From: Pseudonocardia sp. C8
GTDB taxonomy: Bacteria > Actinomycetota > Actinomycetes > Mycobacteriales > Pseudonocardiaceae
DNA: 64,000 nt
Direction of reading: 5' to 3'
Assembly: GCF_014267175.1 (NCBI RefSeq)
Contig: NZ_JACMTR010000002.1
Location: forward strand, 4,675,501 to 4,739,500
Position numbers and translations under genes: made by a program. Within the stretch, counting starts at the first letter, position 1. The number at the start of each line of letters is the position of its first letter. Shown piece after piece: positions 42,966 to 50,988 of the stretch. Under the pieces are notes generated by a model. The model was not told the origin of the DNA. It worked only from the letters and a program-made list of their open reading frames with translations, and searched no databases.

Positions 42966-43336
42966 GCGCCCGGCACGAACCGCAGGACGCGCGCACCGAC
43001 GGCCGGGTCGTCCCGGCGTACGCGCTGACCGGGGGCCGGACCCGCAGCGCCCGCGACCTGCCGATCGAGTCGCTGGTCACCCGCACCGACCAGGGCCGGC
43101 GCGGGGGCGGCGAGCTGCAGCTGGAGCACCGCGTGATCCTCGAGATGGCCGAGCGGCCGGTCTCGCTGATGGAGCTCGGCGCCCGCCTCGGCGTGCCCGT
43201 CGGCGCCGCCCGGGTCCTCGTCGGGGACCTCGCCGAGGACGGCCTGCTGGTCGTGCACGCCCCTCCCCCGTCGGACGGCGGACGCCCGGCCCCGGCCCTG
43301 CTGAGCCGGCTGGTGGAAGGGCTCCGGGCGTGCTGA
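42962..43336 (+). CDS. cvnC: DUF742 protein (CvnC)
   Basis: A 124-aa protein with the DUF742 pattern RVVPAYALTGGRTRSARDLPIESLV, HRVILEMAERPVSLMELGARLGVPVGAARVLVGDLAEDGLLVVH. The second part looks like a winged helix. Its GTG overlaps the cvnB stop. The stop codon is the first triplet of a paired 31-bp repeat. Its role in the conservon complex is to bridge kinase-like and GTPase parts, as proposed for Streptomyces. Confidence 0.92.
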   Translation: MSARHEPQDARTDGRVVPAYALTGGRTRSARDLPIESLVTRTDQGRRGGGELQLEHRVILEMAERPVSLMELGARLGVPVGAARVLVGDLAEDGLLVVHAPPPSDGGRPAPALLSRLVEGLRAC

Positions 43337-43398
43337 GAGGAGCTTGCGGAACGAACATCAGCGCTGAGAGCAGCATGCGGAACGAACATCAGCGCTGA
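43334..43398. repeat. Paired 31-bp repeat starting at the cvnC stop codon
   Basis: TGAGAGGAGCTTGCGGAACG... (43334-43364) is followed at once by a second copy with three changes (43365-43395) and the start of a third (TGACC). The first copy's TGA is the cvnC stop. Related pairs begin at the accA3 stop (50661) and at the flavoprotein stop (61172). Confidence 0.8.
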
Positions 43399-43427
43399 CC
43401 CCCCACAACCACACCATCCAAGGAGCG

Positions 43428-44000
43428 ATGATGGAACCCGGGTCCGCGGCACCCGTGCCGCTCAAGATCCTCATCGCGGGCGGGTTCGGGGTCGGCAAGA
43501 CCACGCTCGTCCGTTCGCTGTCCGAGATCCCGCCGCTGCTCACCGAGGCGGGCATGACGTCCGCGTCGGTCGGCCTCGACGACACCCGCGCGGTGCCCGG
43601 CAAGACCACCACGACCGTGGCGATGGACTTCGGCCGGATCACCGTGGACGGCGGGCTGGTGCTCTACCTGTTCGGCACCCCCGGCCAGGACCGCTTCTGG
43701 TTCATGTGGGACGAGCTCGCCCGGGGCGCGGTCGGCGCCGTCGTGCTGGTCGACCTGCGGCGGATCGACGACTGCTTCGCCGCCGTCGACTACTTCGAGA
43801 GCAGGCGGATGCCGTTCGCCGTCGCCGTGAACGGTTTCCCCGGCGCCGACGCGTTCACCACCGACGCGGTCCGCGAGGCCCTCGGCGTCGCGGCGGACGC
43901 CCCGGTACTGCGCATGGACGCCCGCGAGCGCGGTTCCTGCCTGTCCACGCTGGTGGTGCTCGCCGAGCACGCGCTGGAGCGCTCCCTGGCCGTGCACTGA
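43428..44000 (+). CDS. cvnD: Conservon small GTPase (CvnD)
   Basis: A 190-aa Ras-like GTPase. The P-loop is GGFGVGKTTLV (residues 19-29), the switch region is TTTTVAMDFGRI, the DxxG equivalent is LFGTPGQDRFWFMW, and the base-recognition motif is degenerate as is usual for the family (AVNGFPG). Two adjacent ATGs follow AAGGAG; either may be used. Together with CvnA, B and C it forms the membrane-associated complex compared with G-protein-coupled signalling in Streptomyces. Confidence 0.93.
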   Translation: MMEPGSAAPVPLKILIAGGFGVGKTTLVRSLSEIPPLLTEAGMTSASVGLDDTRAVPGKTTTTVAMDFGRITVDGGLVLYLFGTPGQDRFWFMWDELARGAVGAVVLVDLRRIDDCFAAVDYFESRRMPFAVAVNGFPGADAFTTDAVREALGVAADAPVLRMDARERGSCLSTLVVLAEHALERSLAVH

Positions 44001-44085
44001 GCGACCGGCAGTGAGCGGCCGGCACCGAGCGACGGGCACCGAGGCGACCGGCACCGAGCAACCGGCACGGCGCGACCGGGCCGGT
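44001..44085. repeat. 14-15 bp tandem repeat between cvnD and maf
   Basis: About five copies of a unit close to CGAGCGACCGGCAC run from just after the cvnD stop to about 44085. The first copies read TGAGCGACCGGCAG and TGAGCGGCCGGCAC. They fill nearly the whole gap to the maf start and are non-coding unless the maf frame is extended upstream, which I reject. Confidence 0.7.
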
Positions 44086-44097
44086 ACGGTCCGGAGC

Positions 44098-44733
44098 GTG
44101 CGACTCGTTCTCGCCTCCGCCTCCCCCGCCCGCCTCGCCGTGCTCCGCGCCGCCGGGACCGATCCGCTGGTCGAGGTCGCGGGCGTCGACGAGGACGCCC
44201 TGCTCGCCGCGTACCCGGACGAGACACCGGGCCGGAAGGTGACCCTGCTGGCCGAGGCGAAGGCCACCGCCGTCGCCGAGCGCATCGCCGGCGAGCACCC
44301 CGACGCGCTGGTCGTCGGCTGCGACTCGATGCTGCTCGTCGGCGGGGAGCTCGTCGGCAAGCCCGGTGACGCCGGGACCGCCCGCCGGCGCTGGCAGGAG
44401 ATGGCCGGCAAGACCGGCGAGCTGCTGACCGGGCACGCGGTGCTGCGGCTGGCCGGTGGCACGGTGGCCGACCGCGCCACCGGTGACGCCGCGACCGCCG
44501 TGCGGTTCGCCGAGCCCACCGCCGAGGAGCTGGAGGCGTACCTCGGCACCGGGGAACCGCTGCACGTCGCGGGGGCCTTCACCCTCGACGGGATCGGCGG
44601 CTGGTTCGTCGAGGGCATCGACGGCGACCCGTCGAACGTGATCGGGATCAGCCTCCCGCTGCTGCGCAGGCTGCTCGGCGAGGTCGGGGTGAGCCCGGTC
44701 GAGCTCTGGCGCGACCAGGGTGACCGGCGCTGA
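44098..44733 (+). CDS. maf: Maf-family nucleotide pyrophosphatase
   Basis: A 211-aa nucleoside triphosphate pyrophosphatase that removes non-canonical or excess NTPs; Maf proteins are also linked to septum control. Signatures are the N-terminal [18 protein letters not shown], the [18 protein letters not shown] metal site and the [31 protein letters not shown] tail. The GTG at 44098 is used because the conserved part begins there. Return to the mycobacterial backbone order (Rv3282). Confidence 0.94.
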   Translation: MRLVLASASPARLAVLRAAGTDPLVEVAGVDEDALLAAYPDETPGRKVTLLAEAKATAVAERIAGEHPDALVVGCDSMLLVGGELVGKPGDAGTARRRWQEMAGKTGELLTGHAVLRLAGGTVADRATGDAATAVRFAEPTAEELEAYLGTGEPLHVAGAFTLDGIGGWFVEGIDGDPSNVIGISLPLLRRLLGEVGVSPVELWRDQGDRR

Positions 44734-44767
44734 GCGACCGGAGCGCGTCCCGGCTACCCTCGCGGGC

Positions 44768-45658
44768 ATGGCTGTCCCGAACGACCCGGACCCGAAGCTC
44801 GCCGAGTACGCCCACCCCGAGCGCCTGGTCACCACCGCCTGGCTGGCCGACCACCTCAAGGACCCGGGCCTCGTCGTCGTCGAGTCCGACGAGGACGTGC
44901 TGCTCTACGACACCGGGCACATCCCGGGCGCGGTGAAGGTCGACTGGCACACCGAGCTGAACGACCCGGTGACCCGCGACTACGTCGACGGGGAGCGCTT
45001 CGCCGAGATCATGTCGGAGCGCGGCATCGGGCGGGACACCACGATCGTCGTCTACGGCGACAAGAACAACTGGTGGGCCGCCTACGCCCTGTGGGTGTTC
45101 TCCCTGTTCGGGCACCCCGACGTGCGGCTGCTCGACGGCGGCCGCAGCAAGTGGATCGCCGAGGGCCGGGAGGTCACCACGGACACCCCGTCCCCGGAGC
45201 GGGCCGAGTACCCGGTCGTCGCGCGGGACGACTCGGTGATCCGGGCCTTCAAGGACGACGTGCTGGCCCACCTCGGCAAGCCCATGGTCGACGTCCGCTC
45301 GCCGCAGGAGTACACCGGCGAGAAGCTGCACATGCCGGACTACCCGCAGGAGGGTGCGGTCCGGGGCGGGCACATCCCGGGCGCGGCCAGCGTCCCGTGG
45401 GCCCGCGCCGCCGCCGAGGACGGCTCGTTCAAGACCCGTGCCGAGCTGGAGGCGATCTACCAGGAGGAGCAGGGGCTGCGGCCGTCCGACGACGTCGTCG
45501 CCTACTGCCGGATCGGCGAGCGCTCCAGCCACACCTGGTTCGTGCTGACCTACCTGCTGGGCTTCGGATCCGTCCGCAACTACGACGGCAGCTGGACCGA
45601 GTGGGGCAACGCCGTCCGGGTCCCGATCGTGCAGGGAGAGGAGCGCGGGTCGGCGTGA
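44768..45658 (+). CDS. sseA: Thiosulfate sulfurtransferase (two-domain rhodanese)
   Basis: A 296-aa protein with two rhodanese domains. The N-terminal domain lacks a cysteine (YGDKNNWWA). The active cysteine is in the C-terminal [11 protein letters not shown] loop, and DTGHIPGA / VRGGHIPGA mark the two domain starts. It transfers a sulfane sulfur to a thiophilic acceptor. Its stop overlaps the sufE-like gene (GTGA), suggesting sulfur hand-over in Fe-S or thiol metabolism. Matches mycobacterial SseA (Rv3283) in place and length. Confidence 0.95.
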   Translation: MAVPNDPDPKLAEYAHPERLVTTAWLADHLKDPGLVVVESDEDVLLYDTGHIPGAVKVDWHTELNDPVTRDYVDGERFAEIMSERGIGRDTTIVVYGDKNNWWAAYALWVFSLFGHPDVRLLDGGRSKWIAEGREVTTDTPSPERAEYPVVARDDSVIRAFKDDVLAHLGKPMVDVRSPQEYTGEKLHMPDYPQEGAVRGGHIPGAASVPWARAAAEDGSFKTRAELEAIYQEEQGLRPSDDVVAYCRIGERSSHTWFVLTYLLGFGSVRNYDGSWTEWGNAVRVPIVQGEERGSA

Positions 45659-46116
45659 GCGAGAACGCGGCACCGAGCCTCCCGCCGGAGCTGGCCGAGC
45701 TGGTCGACGACTTCGCCGGCGTCGGGCCGAAGGACCGGCTGCAGCTGCTCCTGGAGCTGTCCCAGGAGCTGCCCGACCTGCCCGAGCGCTACGCGGACGC
45801 GGCGGACTCGATGGAGCAGGTCCACGAGTGCCAGTCACCGCTGTTCCTGGCCGTGGAGGTCGACGACGGCGACGACCCCGCGACCCGGGCCGTGCACCTG
45901 TTCTTCTCCGCACCACGGGAGGCCCCGACCACCCGCGGGTTCGCGTCGATCATGCACACCGGGCTGGACGGCCAGCCGGCCACCGCGGTGCTGGACGTGC
46001 CGGACGACTTCTACACCGACCTCGGCCTGGCCGAGGCCGTGAGCCCGCTGCGGCTGCGCGGCATCGCCGCGATGCTGGCCCGGATCAAGAACCAGGTGCG
46101 CGCCGCCCTCGGCTGA
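45655..46116 (+). CDS. SufE-like sulfur acceptor
   Basis: A 153-aa protein of the SufE/NifU-C fold. The acceptor cysteine is in [14 protein letters not shown], and the domain ([28 protein letters not shown] at the front, [23 protein letters not shown] at the end) is complete. SufE receives persulfide sulfur; here the donor may be the overlapping rhodanese. Equivalent to Rv3284. A 129-bp gap follows before the TIGR04222 gene. Confidence 0.92.
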   Translation: MSENAAPSLPPELAELVDDFAGVGPKDRLQLLLELSQELPDLPERYADAADSMEQVHECQSPLFLAVEVDDGDDPATRAVHLFFSAPREAPTTRGFASIMHTGLDGQPATAVLDVPDDFYTDLGLAEAVSPLRLRGIAAMLARIKNQVRAALG

Positions 46117-46245
46117 CTGTGAGGGCGCTGGGCCGTTCGCGGGTCCCAACCTCAAGTCTCGGTGAAATCCGGGAACCCTCCACGTGAGCGAGCGCACACT
46201 CTCCCCAACGACGAGGCATCGCAGCGCCGCTGGGGGGTGGTCGGA

Positions 46246-47169
46246 ATGGGCACGAATCTCACCGGAGAGACCTGGGGGGTCTCCGGGCCCACGTTCCTGG
46301 TCGTCTACGTGATCATCGGGGTGACGGCGGTCGCGCTCGCGCTCTGGCGACGCTCCCGGATCGCCGCCGGGGACCCGGCCGGGGGCCGGCTCCTGGACAA
46401 CCGGCCCGAGGACGTCGCCTACCTCAACGGCGGCCCCGAGCTCGCCGTCTACGCCGCCCTGTCGGCGATGCACGTCGACGGCACGGTCGTGACCTCGGGC
46501 CGGACCGCCGGCCAGGTCCGCGCCGGCGGGCCGCTGACCCGCACCGCCACCGGGCTGCAGCGGGCCATCCACCGCTCCGCGCACCGGCTCACCCCGGGCC
46601 GCACGCTGCGCCTGCACGACGCGGTCCGGGCCGAGCTGGACCGGATCGGGCAGCGCCTGCGGTCCACCGGACTGCTCCTGAGCGCCGACGAGCGGAACCG
46701 CTACCGCGCCACCGCCGTCCTGCCGGGGCTGGTCGTCGTGCTCGGCGTCGCCCGGATCAGCGCGGGCACCGCGAACGGGCGGCCGGTCGGCTTCCTGATC
46801 CTCCTCACCCTGGTCATGGCCGCGGTGACCGGCGTCCTGATGCTGCGCGCGCCGCACCGCACCCGGGCCGGGGAGGCGGCCCTGCGCCGGCTCCGCACCG
46901 ACCACGCGGCGCTGTCGCCGTCGATGCGCCCGGACTGGACGGCGGTCGGCCCGGCCGCGGCCGCGCTCAGCGTCGGCGCGTTCGGGGTCGGCGCGATGCT
47001 CGCCGCCGAGCCCGCGTTCGCCGAGGAGCTCGCCGCGCAGAAGGTCGCCGCGCTCGGTAGCGGCTCCGGCAGCAGCGGTGGGTGGACCGGCGGCGGTGAC
47101 AGCAGCAGCGGTGGCGGTGACGGCGGCGGGGGTGGCGGTGGCTGCGGGGGTGGCGGCTGCGGCGGCTGA
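46246..47169 (+). CDS. TIGR04222 membrane protein with Cys-Gly tail (putative modified substrate of MNIO)
   Basis: A 307-aa protein with an N-terminal membrane helix (about 17-34) and three further hydrophobic stretches. The domain between has LLDNRPEDVAYLNGGPELAVYAAL, typical of TIGR04222. After the last hydrophobic stretch comes a Gly/Ser-rich tail ending C-G-G-G-G-C-G-G. These two cysteines (C300 and C305) are the only ones in the protein. The next gene encodes a DUF692/MNIO enzyme, a family that modifies cysteines in peptide precursors. I infer that this is a membrane-anchored substrate whose tail is modified. ATG chosen for its GGGGGG site. Confidence 0.8.
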   Translation: MGTNLTGETWGVSGPTFLVVYVIIGVTAVALALWRRSRIAAGDPAGGRLLDNRPEDVAYLNGGPELAVYAALSAMHVDGTVVTSGRTAGQVRAGGPLTRTATGLQRAIHRSAHRLTPGRTLRLHDAVRAELDRIGQRLRSTGLLLSADERNRYRATAVLPGLVVVLGVARISAGTANGRPVGFLILLTLVMAAVTGVLMLRAPHRTRAGEAALRRLRTDHAALSPSMRPDWTAVGPAAAALSVGAFGVGAMLAAEPAFAEELAAQKVAALGSGSGSSGGWTGGGDSSSGGGDGGGGGGGCGGGGCGG

Positions 47170-47211
47170 CCACCACGGGACGGACATCCCCGGGGGATCG
47201 GGCCGGCTCGT

Positions 47212-47249
47212 CCCCGCAACTCCACTCTGGGGGGTGTGGAGTTGCGGGG
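47212..47249 (+). promoter_or_regulatory. Strong hairpin between TIGR04222 and MNIO genes
   Basis: CCCCGCAACTCCAC (47212-47225) is the exact reverse complement of GTGGAGTTGCGGGG (47236-47249), with a 10-nt loop. It lies 43 bp after the TIGR04222 stop and 45 bp before the MNIO start. An attenuator or mRNA-stabilising structure that gives more membrane protein than enzyme is the likely role. It could also end one transcript. Confidence 0.75.
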
Positions 47250-47293
47250 GCGGACCGTCCCGGGCCACCGGGGAACGCGACGGTGGAGGCACG

Positions 47294-48130
47294 ATGACGG
47301 GTCCACGCGGCACCGGCGCCGGCTGGCGGGGCGCGATCGCCGCCGTGCTCGACGACGTGCCGGGGCTCGGGTTCCACGAGGTGATCGCCGAGTCGATCCG
47401 GCCGGACGCCGTCCCGGAGCCGCTGCGGCGGCGCGACGTCGTCGTCCACGGGGTCCGGCTGTCGCTCGGATCCGCCGGCGGGGTCGAGCCCGCCCGGGTG
47501 GCGCACCTCGCCGCCTCCGCCGCGGCGACGGACGCCGTGCTGGTCAGCGAGCACGTCGCGTTCGTCCGCGCCGGCGGGCTCGAGGCGGGGCACCTGCTGC
47601 CGCTGCCCCGGACCCGGGAGGCGCTGGACGTGCTCGCGGCGAACGTCGCGCGGACCCGCGCCGAGCTGGACGTGCCGCTGGCGCTGGAGCCGATCGCGGC
47701 CCTGATCGACTGGCCCGACGACGAGTACGGCGAGGCCGAGTTCCTGGCCCGGTTGCACGGCCGCACCGGCGCGCCGCTGCTGCTCGACGTCGCGAACGTG
47801 CACGTGAACGCGCTGAACCGGGGCCGGGACCCGCGCGCCGAGATGGACGCGCTGCTGGCCGCGCTGCCGCCGGAGGCGATCGCGTACTGCCATGTCGCCG
47901 GCGGTGCCGAGCACGACGGGCTGCTCCACGACACGCACACCGACCCGGTCCCGGACGCCGTGCTCGCACTGCTCGCGCACACGGTCGCGCAGCTGCCGAC
48001 ACCCCCGCCGGTGATGCTGGAACGCGACGGCCGCTACCCGCCCGCCGGTGAGCTGCGCGCCGAGCTGGCGGCGATCGCCGCGGCAGCAGGGCACCCGGCG
48101 CCGTGCGGGGCGGGGAGCGGTGCGCGATGA
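47294..48130 (+). CDS. DUF692 / MNIO-family non-haem iron oxidase
   Basis: A 278-aa TIM-barrel protein of the multinuclear iron-dependent oxidase family (MbnB, TglH). Family blocks are GLGFHEV (24-30), VHGVRLSLGSA (51-61), SEHVAF (85-90), LEPIAAL (131-137), LLLDVANVHVNA (162-173), YCHVAGG (198-204), DTHTDPVPD (213-221) and MLERDG (241-246). They supply the His, Asp and Glu ligands. The usual Asn after the LE pair is Pro here. The ATG follows GGAGG. Its stop overlaps the next gene (ATGA). Likely modifies the Cys tail encoded just upstream. Confidence 0.85.
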   Translation: MTGPRGTGAGWRGAIAAVLDDVPGLGFHEVIAESIRPDAVPEPLRRRDVVVHGVRLSLGSAGGVEPARVAHLAASAAATDAVLVSEHVAFVRAGGLEAGHLLPLPRTREALDVLAANVARTRAELDVPLALEPIAALIDWPDDEYGEAEFLARLHGRTGAPLLLDVANVHVNALNRGRDPRAEMDALLAALPPEAIAYCHVAGGAEHDGLLHDTHTDPVPDAVLALLAHTVAQLPTPPPVMLERDGRYPPAGELRAELAAIAAAAGHPAPCGAGSGAR

Positions 48131-48726
48131 ACGCCCTCTGGCCGCCGGACCCGGGTGCTCCGCTGTCACCGCGCCGGTCCCGGACGCACGCTCCTCGCCC
48201 CGCGGACCGGACGGGTGCACCCGGTCACGGTCCACGCCTGCGCGTCGTCGACGAGGGCGCCCGCCGGCGGGAACCCGAGCGCACCGACCACGTGCCCGCG
48301 CCGGACCCACCCGATGCCCGCGGGCTCGCGGAACGGCAGGCCGAGCTGGTGGCGGCGCTCGTCGCGGGCGGGCCGGACCCGGCAGGCGTCGATCCGCACC
48401 GGCTGGCCGCCACCCGCGCGGCGCTGCTGCGCAAGCGGGCCGGTCTCGCCGCGGCGGAGTGGCCGCTGCTCGCCGCCGGGCTCGGCCCGCGGTGGCCCGC
48501 CGTGTTCGCGGAGCGCTTCGCGGGCGTGCCGCCGTACGGCCCCGTCCGGGAGGGCTGGGATCTCGCCCGGGAGCTCGCGGCGGCGGGCCGGCTCGGTCCG
48601 GGGGCGGCCCGCGAGCTCGCCGCCCGGGAGACGGAGTGGCGTTACGACGGGCGTTCGGCGCCGCGGCGCCGGTCCGCGGTCGCGCGCCTGCTGCGTCGCG
48701 CGGCCCGTGTTCCGCCTCACCGCTGA
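48127..48726 (+). CDS. Putative MNIO partner protein
   Basis: A 199-aa protein whose ATG overlaps the MNIO stop. The first 70 residues are Pro/Arg-rich and probably disordered. The rest is a helical domain (LAERQAELVAALVAGGPDPAG, LAATRAALLRKRAGLAAAEWPLL, FAERFAGVPPYGPVREGWDLARELAAAG) whose layout resembles partner proteins of DUF692 enzymes (HvfC/DUF2063 and SCO6045-like types). I infer that it presents the substrate to the enzyme. The resemblance is by pattern only, and the family call is uncertain. Confidence 0.6.
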   Translation: MNALWPPDPGAPLSPRRSRTHAPRPADRTGAPGHGPRLRVVDEGARRREPERTDHVPAPDPPDARGLAERQAELVAALVAGGPDPAGVDPHRLAATRAALLRKRAGLAAAEWPLLAAGLGPRWPAVFAERFAGVPPYGPVREGWDLARELAAAGRLGPGAARELAARETEWRYDGRSAPRRRSAVARLLRRAARVPPHR

Positions 48727-48881
48727 ACCGATCAGGACCAGGCACGGCGGCCACCGACCGGCGCCGACGTTGCCATCGCCACATTCCCCGCCGGTAACTT
48801 CGGGGTGTCAGGCTCTTAGACTCCGCTCAGACCCAAGCGCCGGAGCATCGGGCCGGCGCTCGCGACCGGAGGAGTTCGACC

Positions 48882-50663
48882 GTGCCCGCACTGCGCAAAG
48901 TGCTCGTCGCCAACCGGGGAGAGATCGCTGTCCGGGTGATCCGAGCGGCCAGGGACGCGGGCCTCGCCAGTGTCGCCGTCTACGCCGACCCCGACCGGGA
49001 CGCGATGTTCGTCCGGCTGGCCGACGAGGCGTTCGCGCTGGGCGGGTCGACCGCGGCCGAGTCGTACCTCGACATCGAGAAGGTGATCGGCGCTGCGAAG
49101 CAGGCCGGGGCCGACGCCATCCACCCGGGCTACGGCTTCCTCTCGGAGAACGCCGACTTCGCCCAGGCCGTGATCGACGCCGGGATCACCTGGATCGGCC
49201 CGTCCCCGCAGTCGATCCGCGACCTCGGCGACAAGGTCACCGCCCGGCACATCGCGATGCGGGCCGGGGCGCCGCTGGTGCCCGGCACGAAGGACCCGGT
49301 CGCCGACGCCGACGAGGTCCTCGCCTTCGCCGACGAGCACGGCCTCCCGGTCGCGATCAAGGCGGCGTTCGGCGGCGGCGGTCGCGGCATGAAGGTCGCC
49401 CGCGAGCGGTCCGAGGTCGCCGAGCTGTACGACTCGGCGGTCCGCGAGGCCACCGCGGCGTTCGGGCGCGGCGAGTGTTTCGTCGAGCGCTACCTGGACC
49501 GGCCGCGCCACGTCGAGACGCAGGTGCTGGCCGACCAGCACGGCAACGTCGTCGTCGTCGGGACCCGGGACTGCTCGCTGCAGCGCCGCTTCCAGAAGCT
49601 CGTCGAGGAGGCGCCCGCGCCGTTCCTGTCCGACGAGCAGCGCAAGACCCTCTACGACGCCTCCAAGGCGATCTGCAAGGAGGCCGGCTACTACGGCGCC
49701 GGCACCGTCGAGTTCCTCGTCGGCGAGGACGGGATGATCACCTTCCTGGAGGTGAACACCCGCCTGCAGGTCGAGCACCCGGTGTCCGAGGAGACCACCG
49801 GCATCGACCTGGTGCGGCAGATGTTCCGGATCGCCGAGGGCAAGGAGCTGGAGTTCACCGACGACCCGGAGCCGCGCGGCCACGCGATCGAGTTCCGGAT
49901 CAACGGCGAGGACGCCGGCCGCAACTTCCTGCCGGCGCCCGGCACCGTCGAGCGGATCTGGTACCCGGCCGGACCGGGCGTCCGCCTGGACGCGGGCGTC
50001 GAGGACGGCTCGGTCATCGGCGGACAGTTCGACTCGCTGCTGGCGAAGCTGATCGTCACCGGCGCGGACCGCACGCAGGCCCTCGAGCGGTCCCGCCGCG
50101 CGCTCGCCGAGTTCAAGGTCGAGGGCATGGCCACCGTCCTGGACTTCCACCGGCTCGTCGTGGCCGACCCGGCGTTCGCCGCCGGGGCCGGCGAGGACTT
50201 CGCCGTGCACACCCGGTGGATCGAGACCGAGTGGAACAACACCGTCGCCCCGTTCGAGGGCGGAGCCGGGGCCGAGGAGGAGTCCGGCGAGCGGCAGACG
50301 GTCGTCGTCGAGGTCGGTGGGCGGCGCCTGGAGGTCTCGCTGCCCGGCGACCTCGCCCTGGGCGGGGGCGGGGGCGGCGGCGCGGCCGCCGGCCAGAAGG
50401 CCGCACCGCGGAAGCGGGCCGGCAAGGGCGGCGGCGCGAAGGTGTCCGGTGACGCGGTCACCGCCCCGATGCAGGGAACGATCATCAAGGTCGCGGTGTC
50501 CGACGGCGACACCGTCTCGGCCGGGGACCTGATCGTCGTCCTGGAGGCGATGAAGATGGAGAACCCGGTCACCGCCACCAAGGACGGCACCGTCACCGGG
50601 CTCGCCGCCGCGCAGGGCGATTCGGTGTCCCAGGGCACCGTGATCTGCGAGATCAAGGACTGA
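48882..50663 (+). CDS. accA3: Acyl-CoA carboxylase alpha subunit (biotin carboxylase/biotin carrier)
   Basis: A 593-aa fusion of biotin carboxylase (residues 1-about 450) and biotin carrier (about 520-593). The N-terminal [18 protein letters not shown], the ATP loop [12 protein letters not shown] and [21 protein letters not shown] are diagnostic. The biotinylated lysine is K558 in EAMKMEN, the target of BirA. A Gly/Ala/Lys linker joins the two parts. It starts at GTG behind GGAGGAG. It partners AccD5 and AccE. The TGA stop is also the first triplet of a paired 33-bp repeat. Confidence 0.97.
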   Translation: MPALRKVLVANRGEIAVRVIRAARDAGLASVAVYADPDRDAMFVRLADEAFALGGSTAAESYLDIEKVIGAAKQAGADAIHPGYGFLSENADFAQAVIDAGITWIGPSPQSIRDLGDKVTARHIAMRAGAPLVPGTKDPVADADEVLAFADEHGLPVAIKAAFGGGGRGMKVARERSEVAELYDSAVREATAAFGRGECFVERYLDRPRHVETQVLADQHGNVVVVGTRDCSLQRRFQKLVEEAPAPFLSDEQRKTLYDASKAICKEAGYYGAGTVEFLVGEDGMITFLEVNTRLQVEHPVSEETTGIDLVRQMFRIAEGKELEFTDDPEPRGHAIEFRINGEDAGRNFLPAPGTVERIWYPAGPGVRLDAGVEDGSVIGGQFDSLLAKLIVTGADRTQALERSRRALAEFKVEGMATVLDFHRLVVADPAFAAGAGEDFAVHTRWIETEWNNTVAPFEGGAGAEEESGERQTVVVEVGGRRLEVSLPGDLALGGGGGGGAAAGQKAAPRKRAGKGGGAKVSGDAVTAPMQGTIIKVAVSDGDTVSAGDLIVVLEAMKMENPVTATKDGTVTGLAAAQGDSVSQGTVICEIKD

Positions 50664-50726
50664 GCGCGGAGCCTGCGGAGCGCGCATCGGCACTGAGCGC
50701 GGAGCCTGCGGAGCGCGCATCGAAAC
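50661..50726. repeat. Paired 33-bp repeat starting at the accA3 stop codon
   Basis: TGAGCGCGGAGCCTGCGGAG... occupies 50661-50693 and is repeated at 50694-50726, almost unchanged. The first TGA is the accA3 stop. The core GGAGCCTGCGGAGCGCGCAT is shared with the pair at 61172 and, with changes, the pair at 43334. Confidence 0.85.
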
Positions 50727-50745
50727 CGCGCCGCCGGCCGGACCG

Positions 50746-50799
50746 TTGACCGGGGCGCCCGGGGCCTCTAGCGTTCCTGCTCGCCGTGCACGCCGAGCA
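50746..50799 (+). promoter_or_regulatory. Probable vegetative promoter and short hairpin
   Basis: TTGACC (50746-50751), a 17-bp spacer and TAGCGT (50769-50774) make a good sigma-70-type match, followed by an inverted repeat TGCTCG...CGAGCA (50778-50799). An open frame of 78 codons begins at GTG 50786 and ends overlapping an alternative start of the next gene (51019). I cannot tell whether it is translated. The region up to 50988 holds nothing else I recognise. Confidence 0.45.
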
Positions 50800-50988
50800 G
50801 GCGCCCGCGGCCGCACCACCGCACCACCGCACCACGCACAACTGCACAGAGCCGACCCGTGTGTCCGACGTCCACGGGGCCCGGAACTACCGCCACGCGG
50901 AGTACCGCGCCGCGGATCCGCTCACCACGCAGGCCCAGCCGCGCCGTGAGCCGTCATCATGCTCGACCGAGACGTCACAGGATCCGTC

